This document shows positions 13,601 through 21,431 of a DNA stretch of 64,000 nucleotides, in pieces (within the stretch, counting starts at the first letter, position 1; the number at the start of each line of letters is the position of its first letter). Position numbers and translations under genes: made by a program. The stretch covers positions 12,648,001-12,712,000 of the forward strand of contig CP093831.1 of assembly GCA_033063855.1 (NCBI GenBank), given 5' to 3'. The notes beneath the pieces are model-generated. The model was not told where the DNA came from and searched no databases. It saw only the letters and a program-made list of their open reading frames with translations. This DNA comes from Smittia aterrima (lineage: Eukaryota > Arthropoda > Insecta > Diptera > Chironomidae).

Positions 13601-16016
13601 TCACCCAGTTGTACCTGATGAACACAGAATCGAAAGAATTTTCTCATCAGAACTTTGATCAAACTTTGGCGCCACAAAATCTTCTTCCTCTCCAGTTGGA
13701 GTCAAAAGCTCTTGAAAGTTCAATTCTTGATTGTTCGAATTATTTGGAAGCGAATAAATTCTTGCGTCGTTTCTAAGTCCACTCAAAGCTTCTCGAACTT
13801 TCGTCACTTGATCAGAATCACAAATCACGATCTTTGGTTTCGTTTGGCTAAATAAATGTTTGATGTCATTTATTGTGAACGAAAGATCCAAAGGATTCAC
13901 TGGAGCTCCAATCAAAATGCAACCATACAAAGCCATTGTCAATTCATGAGAGTGACGACAAATTATTCCGACGACGTCTCCTGATTTGATTCCGATTTTC
14001 GTCAAATTCTGAGCCACTCGAATACTTTTGATTCTCAGTTCGTCACATGACAGTTCATAATTATCGTCAACAGAAATTTGACAAACTCTGTTTGGAGTTT
14101 CCTTGAGCTTTTCCAAAATCAGTTCACCAAAATAAGTGTCTTTGGACAACGGAGAAGGAAGTTTAACTCCTTCCCAGATTTTTAATTCTTTATTAAATTT
14201 AGTCATTTCCACTTCTGACTTCACAGCTCAGACACTAATGAGATCCACATTACAGAAACTTGAATATATATCAGATTTTTTTTTATCTTCTGAGAATAAA
14301 CAGTTGTTCAGCTTATTTATGATTGGTTCGCTTACATATGTAAGTTACATATAATGACTTCACAAAAAACTTGAAAAATAAACTATCATGTTCAAGTGGA
14401 GTACAAATAAAAATAGACCTTGTTATCGCATAGCGCTTTTTTTAGCTCTTATGATTAGAGTCTAACCTTATCTATGGTTTATTCAACTTCAAATATCATT
14501 CAACTGAAATTAGGTTGTGATAGGTCATGGCTCTGAAACGTGAAATAATCGCTTCTACTTTACGATAAGTTAACTAATCAGTTTTTCTATTTCAGGCGTT
14601 TACTTCAGTTATCGTCAATACGATTACTTCTCGAAGAATCCTGTCGATCGTTATAATCTTCAGCCAAATCTCAAATCATTTCTCAACTCGTACTTTGTTG
14701 AAGCCAAGACATGGCTTTACATTCTCATAGCTGTTGCTGTGGTTTTCGCTGTGATTCTCCTTTTGGTTATTGTATTCCGCAAGAGAATTGTAATTGCGAT
14801 TGCACTGATCAAAGAAGGCAGCAAGTAAGTTTTAAATCTCTCAAACCAAAATATGTTCCTAACATTTTTAATTACAGATGCGTTTCATCGAATTTAATCA
14901 CTGTGATGTTCCCTATCTTTCCTTGGCTGTTTCAAGCAGTCGTTATCGTCATTTCGATTTTGATGTTCTTGTATTTGTCATCGATTGGCGAACCTCAATA
15001 CAAAATTACTGGACTGAACAATCGGACTCAGTCGTGTGTTTGCATTGGAGACTACACAAATATTAAAGATGGAGATTCATGCAATCCAAAAACTTTCAAT
15101 AAATTGTGCACGGCCAGCGGAATTGGATCATGTGCTGCTTCATGTCTTTACGTTGGACTCAACGCACCGCAGTTGGCATTGTATTTCAAGATTATCAACG
15201 TCGTCGGATTCTTTTGGCTCATCTTCTTCATTTCTGCTTTTGCTGAGATGGTTTTGGCCGGAACATTTGCTCGATGGTATTGGACATTGCGAAAGGAAGA
15301 TGTGCCGTTCTTCACATTGACAGGATCGATTTACCGAACTTTCCGATTCCATCTCGGAACTCTTGCTTTCGGATCGCTCATCATTACAATCTGTCGCATC
15401 ATTCGTTTGATTTTGGAATACATCGACAATAAACTGAAGAAATACGACAACGAATTCACAAAAGCAATTATGTGTTGCTGTCGATGCTTCTTCTGGTGTT
15501 TGGAGAATTTCTTGAAGTTCATGAATCGCAACGCTTACATCATGTGCGCTATCCATGGAAAGAATTTCCTTACTAGCGCTAAAGATTCTTTCAATCTTCT
15601 AATGAGAAATGTGCTGCGAGTTATCGCTTTAGATCAGACGACGGACTTCTTGTTCTTCCTCTCGAAACTTCTCATCTCACTCGGAATGGCAGCATGTACA
15701 TTCACTTATTTGTCAAGTGAAATATTCCATCAACATTTCCCAAATATTCTTCTTCATTACCCGTTGGCTCAAGTTTGCTTTATCTTCATCGGAACATACT
15801 TCATTGCTTCAGTTTTCTTTGGCGTTTATTCAATGGCTGTCGATACTTTGTTCCTGTGCTTCTGTAAGTTACTTCAAAGATAATTTCTCTTAAAATATTT
15901 CTTGAATTTCATTTTTTTTTTCAGTGGAAGATTGTGAACGGAACGATGGATCTCCCGATCGTCCTTACTTCATGTCGAAGCAGCTCATGAAAATCCTCAA
16001 CAAAAGCAACAAGTGA
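1652..16016 (+). CDS. Ctl2: Choline transporter-like protein (SLC44/CTL family), 8 coding exons plus one alternative exon
   Basis: Multi-pass plasma-membrane transporter-like protein of the SLC44 family, whose vertebrate members move choline and ethanolamine. Exons: 1652-1712, 1767-1889, 1947-2303, then 4a (2534-2811) or 4b (3066-3175), 3323-3488, 14596-14824, 14878-15863 and 15925-16016. The total is 707 aa with 4b or 763 aa with 4a, near the ~700 aa of the family. Hallmarks seen: the N-terminal RSCTDVIC motif before TM1, a Cys-rich extracellular loop, then MRWVAGPIVW, and the C-terminal PYFMSKQLMKIL block typical of CTL proteins. About ten hydrophobic segments are visible. Exon 1 is the least certain part: the ATG at 1652 gives the right phase, but another first exon could exist upstream. 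Intron 5 is 11,107 bp and holds five antisense acyl-CoA ligase genes. A poly(A) signal AATAAA is at 16271. Confidence 0.9.
2534..2811 (+). other. Alternative exon 4a of the choline transporter-like gene
   Basis: This 278-nt exon is bounded by TTTAG and GGTAAGA and accepts phase 1, ending in phase 0. It encodes a ~93-residue hydrophilic loop starting FFNLCLSDLLP and ending in HFTDERNVQG. It occupies the same place in the extracellular loop as exon 4b and has the same phases, so either can join exon 3 to exon 5. Joining 4a to 4b would put a stop within about ten codons, and skipping both would shift the frame. Confidence 0.7.
3066..3175 (+). other. Alternative exon 4b of the choline transporter-like gene
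   Basis: This 110-nt exon is bounded by GATTAG and GGTGAGT. It encodes LGNLCFPMEIENVIDV and ends IGSLNG, leading into exon 5 (MGQLIVEDTINTWP). The Cys-Phe-Pro motif before a helical stretch resembles the usual CTL loop, so 4b is probably the ancestral form and gives the 707-aa protein. Confidence 0.75.
3498..5262 (-). CDS. Acyl-CoA ligase A (luciferase/4CL-like), nested antisense in the transporter intron
   Basis: Adenylate-forming enzyme that would activate a carboxylic acid with ATP and join it to CoA. Exons on the minus strand: 5262-4721, 4665-4026 and 3965-3498, giving 549 aa, the usual length. The start is the ATG at 5262. The P-loop-like motif is SSGVTGANKGV (variant of SSGTTGLPKGV), followed by YGMSE, TGDIGF, the IDRKKE hinge and the catalytic Lys in TPSGKIQKR. 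It ends FPDMD with no peroxisomal SKL-type signal. The first intron falls before the P-loop and the second at KFL/GYY. The stop codon lies 9 bp from the host intron's splice donor, and an ATTAAA poly(A)-like signal overlaps the stop, so its 3' UTR should run antisense into host exon 5. It is more diverged than C-G. Substrate cannot be told from sequence. Confidence 0.9.
5263..6074. other. Spacer between ligase genes A and B
   Basis: Intronic to the transporter gene and intergenic between two minus-strand ligases. It should hold the promoter of A (near 5300) and the 3' UTR of B. No coding exon or RNA gene is seen. Confidence 0.5.
6075..7763 (-). CDS. Acyl-CoA ligase-like protein B, with degenerate active-site motifs
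   Basis: Two exons, 7763-6441 and 6383-6075, encoding 543 aa. I chose the ATG at 7763 (MATGTYN); the frame extends upstream only through a TTG. It is plainly an AMP-binding enzyme relative, but key motifs are altered. The P-loop is TSETTGPPRGV, with Glu replacing Gly. The hinge reads LDSNHDTF instead of IDRKKE, so the ribose-binding Arg is missing. The adenine motif is YGTAE. The C-terminal Lys survives in NGKILRR. The two introns shared by A and C-G are absent; instead there is one unique phase-0 intron before ITPSEIE. The open frame suggests selection, so B may be a catalytically altered or pseudo-enzyme copy. No peroxisomal signal (ends DRYKR). Confidence 0.85.
7764..8265. other. Spacer between ligase genes B and C
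   Basis: AT-rich, intronic to the transporter gene. It contains the short AAGCTC-type imperfect repeat run near 8200-8265 just beyond the stop of gene C. No coding exon or RNA gene is seen. Confidence 0.5.
8266..10014 (-). CDS. Acyl-CoA ligase C (luciferase/4CL-like), nested antisense
   Basis: Exons 10014-9407, 9344-8771 and 8712-8266 give 542 aa. The start is the ATG at 10014 (MAAFNREL), matching the N-termini of D-G; the longer frame upstream opens only with a TTG. All ligase motifs look intact: SSGTTGLPKGV, split by intron 1 within its final Gly codon, YGMTE, DRKKE and TPSGKIKKR. It ends RIKEN, so there is no SKL-type peroxisomal signal. Exon 2 most resembles that of gene E (shared SPGDYK stretch). 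Of the seven copies, C has the most canonical catalytic motifs and is the best candidate for an active general acyl-CoA ligase. The substrate is unknown. Confidence 0.92.
10039..10077 (-). promoter_or_regulatory. Core promoter of ligase gene C
   Basis: A clear TATA box (TATAAAA, 10077-10071 on the minus strand) stands about 34 nt upstream of an initiator-like ACAGTC whose A is 10043. This would give a 5' UTR of about 29 nt before the ATG at 10014. Confidence 0.5.
10078..10432. other. Spacer between ligase genes C and D
   Basis: AT-rich intronic/intergenic DNA upstream of C and downstream of D. Beyond the promoter of C I see no further feature. Confidence 0.45.
10433..12164 (-). CDS. Acyl-CoA ligase D (luciferase/4CL-like), nested antisense
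   Basis: Exons 12164-11563, 11507-10937 and 10882-10433 give 540 aa, starting at ATG 12164 (MQKFDEETK). The P-loop SSGTTGLPKGV is intact, but the strand before it reads LTLQY where the others have an LCSS-type sequence. The adenine motif is YAMSE rather than YGMTE. DRKKE is present, and the catalytic Lys lies in TASGKIKKQ. It ends LSNNQ with no SKL-type signal. Exon 1 is closest to E and F, exon 2 to F, and exon 3 to E, indicating a mosaic history. The block upstream of D is duplicated upstream of F. Confidence 0.9.
12437..14206 (-). CDS. Acyl-CoA ligase E (luciferase/4CL-like), nested antisense
   Basis: Exons 14206-13605, 13549-12979 and 12919-12437 give 551 aa, the longest of the set because of a charged tail ending KERSRER. 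The start is ATG 14206 (MTKFNKEL), as the upstream extension opens only with GTG. Motifs: SSGTTGFPKGV, YGMTDGG (Asp replacing the usual Glu), DRKKE and TASGKIKKR with the catalytic Lys. There is no SKL-type tail. Intron 2 has no in-frame stop, so the second exon reads through it in an open frame; the GT-AG borders and the match to the sister genes show it is an intron. The last ~75 coding bases plus 3' flank recur as a fragment near 18.7 kb. Confidence 0.9.
14237..14270 (-). promoter_or_regulatory. Core promoter of ligase gene E
   Basis: A TATATATT box at 14270-14263 (minus strand) lies 31 nt upstream of an initiator TCATT whose A is 14239. The 5' UTR would be about 33 nt before ATG 14206. 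The spacing is the textbook insect TATA-Inr arrangement. Confidence 0.55.
14271..14595. other. Remainder of the host intron before transporter exon 6
   Basis: Non-coding. It holds the distal 5' flank of ligase E and the end of the 11.1 kb host intron, finishing with a polypyrimidine tract and CAG at 14595. Confidence 0.6.
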
Positions 16017-16690
16017 AAGACATTGAATCTGATTCATTTCTCGGCAGTGCCATGAAGTCAGACAAAGCCAAATTTCAGTAGAGTTTAAGAATTCATTGCC
16101 AAATCGAAACATTAATGTTTTCGCCAAAATTTAATCAAAATGATTTCTTCAAAAAGAACTGAAATAAGAGAAGGTTCAAGATAATTGTAGAATTCATTGT
16201 GAATAATTATAAACTTGTAAAGTTTTTCTACGGTTTCGTGCAATCGAACATGAATATTTAATCGAAAGAAAATAAAGATAAACTTTTTGAAACCGAATAT
16301 TATTTTGTAAGTTATGATATTTTAATTTGAACGATCTAAAAGGTGGTCGGAAAAAGTGTCCTCTACATTTGGTCGTATATCTTCTCAATCAAACAACGGA
16401 TATCAAATTATTATTTTTTGAAAGCTTTCATTCTAAATCTTTCAGTTCAAGTGTCACAAACAGAGAAAAATGTATAAAGTTTTTTTGGTACTGAGCACGC
16501 AGGTGGCGCCTGAAGGAAGACTGAATTATGAGTTGAAGTTTCCAACGTAAACATTATTTAAATAAATAATGTATAACCTTCTAATTGATTTGTCTTTTCA
16601 TTGGTTAATAATATTTTGATCCGCGAATAAATAATTGGCACCTTCAGGTAGGCAATTTGATCGACACCAATTTACAAGAAGAAAATAGTT
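16017..16690. other. Convergent 3' region between the transporter gene and ligase F
   Basis: It contains the transporter 3' UTR with AATAAA at 16271-16276, then about 400 bp of AT-rich DNA and the 3' UTR of ligase F on the other strand. No coding exon is seen. Confidence 0.55.
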
Positions 16691-18429
16691 TTATTTATTT
16701 AATTTGTTCATTACAATTTCACTAACAAACGTTTTTCTAATCTTTCCTGATGGTGTCATTGGTAGTTGATCAATAAAGTGAACACCTCCTCTCAAGTGTT
16801 TGTGTACCGACAATTTCGACGCCACAAAATCCGCGATCAATTTCTCGGTCAATGACTCGAATCCACTTCGCTTCACGACGGCAGCAGCCGGCAAAGTATC
16901 GTAGAGTGGATCAGGAATTCCAATAACCGAAACAAACTGAACTCCTTCAATCGATTCAATCACATTCTCGATCTCTGATAGACAAACTTGCTTACTAAGA
17001 CATTTGACGATTTCTTTCTTTCGATCGATGACATGAAGTTTTCCATTTTCATCGAAGTAGCCGACATCTCCAGATTTAAAGAAGCCTTCGTCGTCAATCG
17101 CGTTCTTTGTCGCTTCAGGATTATTGTAATAACCCTAAATTAAAACAGGTTTTATTGATTTGAGGAACGTCCTTCAACTCGTCGTTCTTACCAAAAATTT
17201 TATGTTTGATTTAAAGCAAATTTCTCCTGGATCGTTAACTCCAAGCTTGTGGCCATCTTCGTCAACAATTTTGATAATTAAGTTTGGAAGTACTGATCCG
17301 ACACAAAGATTGTCCTTGAAGTCGTTGGGAACGGTCATACAAATTGCACCTTTTTCCGACATTGCATAAGCAACTATCAGACTTTTCTTAAGAAAAACGT
17401 CTTCAAATTTTTTTCGCAGATTAACAGAAACAATTGATCCTACGCAAAATATCGTCGTCAGGCATTCATGATCTACTGTCTGAGGAAAATCTGATTGCAA
17501 TATCAATGACATGTTCATTGGTGAAATTAACATATCGGTTGCCTTATATTTAGAAATGATTTCTTTTAACTTTTCTACGCTGAAACCTTCGCGTGTTAGA
17601 AGTCGCGTGTCATTAAATCTGAAAGGAACTAAAAGGGTTGAAGAAAATCCTGAACCCGAGTAGATATTGCCAAAGCAAAGCGATCGTGTTTGTGTTGATG
17701 ATAATGGAGTTAACGACCAAGATATGCACACGGAATGTGATACCATAACGCCCTTCGGCAATCTGTAAGATTTAAGTCCTTATCAGTTATCATTCTTCAA
17801 GATAAAATATAATTGCTTGCTCACCCAGTTGTCCCTGATGAACACAAAATCGTAAGAATTTTCTCTTCAGAACTTTGATCAAACTTTGGCGCCACGAATT
17901 CTTCTTCTTCTCCAGTTGCAGCCAAAAGCTCTTGAAAGTTCAATTCTGATTGATTGTAGAAATTATTTGGAAGCGAATAAATTCTTGCGTCGTTTTTTAG
18001 TTCACTCAAAGCTTCTCGAATTTTCGTAACTTGATCAGAATCACAAATAACGATCTTTGGGTTCGTTTGGCTAAATAAATGTTTGACGTCATTCATTGTA
18101 AAAGAAAAATCCAAAGGATTCACTGGAGCTCCAATCAAAACGCATCCGTATAAAGCAATGGTCACTGCATGAGAATGACGACAAATTAATCCGACGACGT
18201 CTCCTGATTGAATTCCGATTTTCCTCAAATTCTGAGCCACTCGAATACTTTTGATTCTCAGTTCGTCACATGACAGCTCAGAATTGTCGTCAACAGAAAT
18301 TTGACAAACTCTGTTTGGAGTTTCTTTGAGTTTTTCCAAAATCAGTTCACCAAAGAATATATCGTTTGCAAATGGAGAAGGAAGTTTAACTCCTTCCCAG
18401 ACTTTTTGTTCCTTATTAATCTTCTGCAT
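16691..18429 (-). CDS. Acyl-CoA ligase F (luciferase/4CL-like)
   Basis: First ligase outside the host gene, convergent with it. Exons 18429-17825, 17762-17192 and 17134-16691 give 539 aa; the start is ATG 18429 (MQKINKEQK). Motifs: SSGTTGLPKGV, YAMSE (as in D), DRKKE and TPSGKIRKT with the catalytic Lys. It ends MNKLNK with no peroxisomal tail. Exons 1 and 2 and the 5' flank are close to gene D, but exon 3 and the 3' flank are close to gene G (both end NKLNK and share the sequence beyond the stop). F therefore looks like a recombinant of a D-like and a G-like gene. Confidence 0.9.
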
Positions 18430-18439
18430 TCTCACAAAC

Positions 18440-18777
18440 TAGTTATTCAGTTAACTTAACTGTTTAAGCTTCAAAAACTTAATGAGTTTTCTAATCTTAT
18501 ATCAAGTTTCTAAATACTGCCTTATTATCTTCTAACTATTTTTTATCACAAGTGCGATGTGATGTCATGACTATAGTTTACAACTTTATTATGAGCTTTC
18601 ATCTTTTGTTAATGTTACATGAGAGTCTCATGATGAGACTACAATTGCTAATTGTTTAAAATCAAAAGTTCTAAGTCAAATGATTATAGATTTAGAGTCA
18701 ACGTTCCCTCGAGCACTCACTCCAGATGGCCCATTGTATTCAACAAGTTTTGATCCATTTTGCTGACGATTCGTTTC
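18440..18777 (-). pseudogene. Duplicated 5' flank of D plus truncated 3' end of an E-like ligase
   Basis: The flank of F from about 18440 matches the flank of D from about 12175 along its length, including a shared stretch around 18595-18680 (compare 12340-12425). The match continues past the gene boundary into the last ~75 bases of gene E's coding exon (18700-18775 against 12437-12520, shared GACGATTCGTTTC). It then stops abruptly. This is a fragment of an eighth ligase copy carried along when a D-plus-flank segment was duplicated; it cannot make a protein. Confidence 0.75.
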
Positions 18778-19064
18778 GGCGTTCGCGAGTTATTTTAATC
18801 ACGGAAGACGGACCACTGACGAAAGACCACGGACAAAGCAGCCACTATATGGTGTTCCATCCTTCGGATAAAAAACCCTAAAAATGTTAAACAAGAATCT
18901 CCTGCTAAAAGTCCAAGAATGCCACCTATCTACTCAGAGCGTTGATCGCAGGAAATTGTCGACATTTTTTTGAGCTTCAGAATCCTTGAACCTAAACTTC
19001 AATTTGACTTCTCTATCGGAACATCGGAATTTGATCAACACCAATTTACAAGAAGAAAATAGTT
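18778..19064. other. Unmatched segment between the ligase fragment and gene G
   Basis: About 250 bp with no counterpart elsewhere in the window, beginning sharply where the ligase fragment stops. It is less AT-rich than its surroundings and has short GAC/CAC-rich repeats (GGAAGAC, GACCAC). From about 19028 the sequence rejoins the shared 3' flank of F and G. It could be an inserted mobile-element remnant or foreign junction sequence; I recognise nothing in it. Confidence 0.35.
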
Positions 19065-20782
19065 TTATTTATTTAGTTTGTTCTTTACAATTTCACTAAC
19101 AAGCTTTTTCCTAATCTTTCCTGATGGTGTCATTGGAAGTTGATCAATGAAGTGAACTCCTCCACTCAAGTGTTTGTGTACCGACAATTTCGACGCCACA
19201 AAATCCGCGATCGACTTCTCTGTCAATGACTCGAATCCACTTCGCTTCACGACGACAGCAGCCGGCAAAGTATCGTAGACTGGATCAGGAATCCCAATAA
19301 CAGAAACAAACTGAACTCCTTCAATCGATTCAATCACATTCTCGATCTCTGCTAGACAAACTTGCTTACTAAGACATTTGACGATTTCTTTCTTTCGATC
19401 GATGACATAAAATCTTCCATTTTCATCGAAATATCCGATATCTCCCGATTTAAAGAAACCTTCGTCGTCAATCGCGCTTCTTGAGGCCTCGGTATTGTTG
19501 AAGTAACCCTAAAAATAACAAATTTAGTTTTAAACTTTTATGAGACATTTTCTTACCGAAAATTTATGTTTCATTTTTAAGCAAATTTCTCCAGGCTCAT
19601 TCACTCCAAGGTTTCGACCTTCTTCGTCAACGATTTTGATTGATGTGCCTGGAAATATTATTGATCCCACAGTAGTCTTCTCTTTATATTCCCCGGGAGC
19701 CGTCAAGATTCCTCCAGCTTCAGTCATCAAGTAAACAATTGTCAGCATTTTCTTAGGAAATATTTCTGAGAATTTCTTTCTCAAAGATTCAGAAACAATG
19801 GATCCTGCACATCCAAATGATTTCAGACATTCGTGATCAACACTTTTGGGAAAGTCCGATTGCAAAATCAAAGCTAAAATCATCGGCGAGAGACCCAAGC
19901 TGGTTGGTTTGTATTTTGTAACAATTTCGGATAATTTTTCAATTGAAAAATTTTCTCGAGAAAAGATTCTTGTGTCATTGGGTTTGAAAGCGACAAGAAG
20001 ATTTGGGGCAAACCCTGTACCGCCGAAGAAAGGACCAAATGCTAGCGAACGTGTTGGTGGTGCCGTATAATGAGCAACTGTCCATGACAAGAGAGTGGCG
20101 TGTGACAGCATAACTCCCTTCGGCAATCTAAGATTTAAGTTGTTATCAGTGTTAGAGATAAAATTAAATTGCTTGCTCACCCAGTTGTACCTGATGAACT
20201 TAAAATCGCGAGGATTTTCTCATCAGAAGGTTGTTCAAATTTTGGCGCAACGAAATCTTCTTCATCTCCAGTTGGAGTCAAAAGCTCTTGAAAGTTCAAT
20301 TCTTGATTGTTTAAATTACCAGATATCGAATAAATGGTTGCGTTGTTCCTAAGCTCGCTCAAAGCTTCACGAATTTTAGTCGTTTGATCAGAATCACAAA
20401 TTACGATCTTTGGGTTCGTTTGATTGAACATTTGTTTGATATCATTTTTATTAAACGAAGGATCCAAAGGATTCACTGGGGCTCCAATCAAAATGCAACC
20501 ATACAAAGCCATTGTCAATTCATGAGAGTGACGACAAATTATTCCGACGACGTCTCCTGATTTGATTCCGATTTTCGTCAAATTCTGAGCCACTCGAATA
20601 CTTTTGATCCTCAGTTCATCACATGACAGCTCAGAATTGTCTTCCACTAAAATTTGACAAATTCTTTTTGGAGTTTTCTTGAGATTCGTCAAAATAATTT
20701 CTCCGAGGAAAGTTTCGTTGGTAAACGAAGAAGGAAATTTAACTCCTTCCCAAACTTTAGTTTCTTCATCGAATTTCGACAT
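19065..20782 (-). CDS. Acyl-CoA ligase G (luciferase/4CL-like)
   Basis: Exons 20782-20181, 20127-19557 and 19508-19065 give 538 aa. The start is ATG 20782 (MSKFDEETK), aligned with D-F; the frame stays open about 50 codons upstream but only to a TTG. Motifs: SSGTTGLPKGV preceded by LSS, YLMTE (Leu in place of Gly), DRKKE and TPSGKIRKK with the catalytic Lys. Exon 2 ends KHKFS where the others end KFL. It ends KNKLNK with no SKL-type tail. Exon 3 nearly matches F, while exon 2 is the most distinctive of C-G, so substrate preference may differ. Confidence 0.9.
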
Positions 20783-21431
20783 TTTTATTTTATCGACTGC
20801 ACTTCTCAAACTGTAAAATGATTCTGATTTGTCATGCGACGTGCAATGTGCAACTTCATTTCTTATCGTATTGTCACTGCACTCAGATAATTTGTGTTGA
20901 TGAAATAATTTTATCAGGGTTCGTTGAACGTTCAAGTCTCTGACGCTTCCTTTGTGATTTTTTTTAAAACAGAATTTCGATTATTTTTCGTAACGTTTGC
21001 AACAACGCCTCGCGACTTTAAAACGTAATAAAATTTTTGCTTTCTCATTAATTTAAAAATAATTCAATTATCTTTCTCAGAAGATCACAGCCCCGCAGCT
21101 TGAAAAGTAAAAAATTCGTTTTCTTCAATTTTGCATCAAATTTTATTTTCGTTTCGTGAGAAAAGTTTTGTTTGTTTGTCTTTCATGATTTATTCTAATT
21201 CGAAGGCACTGGTTTCTCAATAAATAAATAAATAAATTAAGTTTGAAGTCAATAAATTAAGGCGCAGGGTGAGGTCAAATAAATTAATTTTCCTAAGATT
21301 GAATTAGAGTCAGAGACTTCTTTCCAATTAAGCAATCAATCCGAGGCTTTTTTTGAGAGATGGAAAGCGATTTTGCTCTGCTTCATTCTGATCTAAAGCA
21401 GCAAGGATTGAAGAGCAATGAAAGGTTTCAT
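20783..21431. other. Intergenic gap between ligase G and the acidic-protein gene
   Basis: Non-coding. It carries the promoter region of G and the 3' flank of the acidic gene. A short TAAA/AAAT repeat run lies at about 21219-21240. Confidence 0.5.

Noticed and set aside
15140..15556. 138-codon open frame on the minus strand
   Set aside because: It lies wholly antisense to the highly conserved exon 7 of the choline transporter gene and has no recognisable product.
20783..20935. N-terminal extension of ligase G by about 50 residues
   Set aside because: It opens with TTG, not ATG, and has no counterpart in the sister genes, all of which align from the ATG used here.
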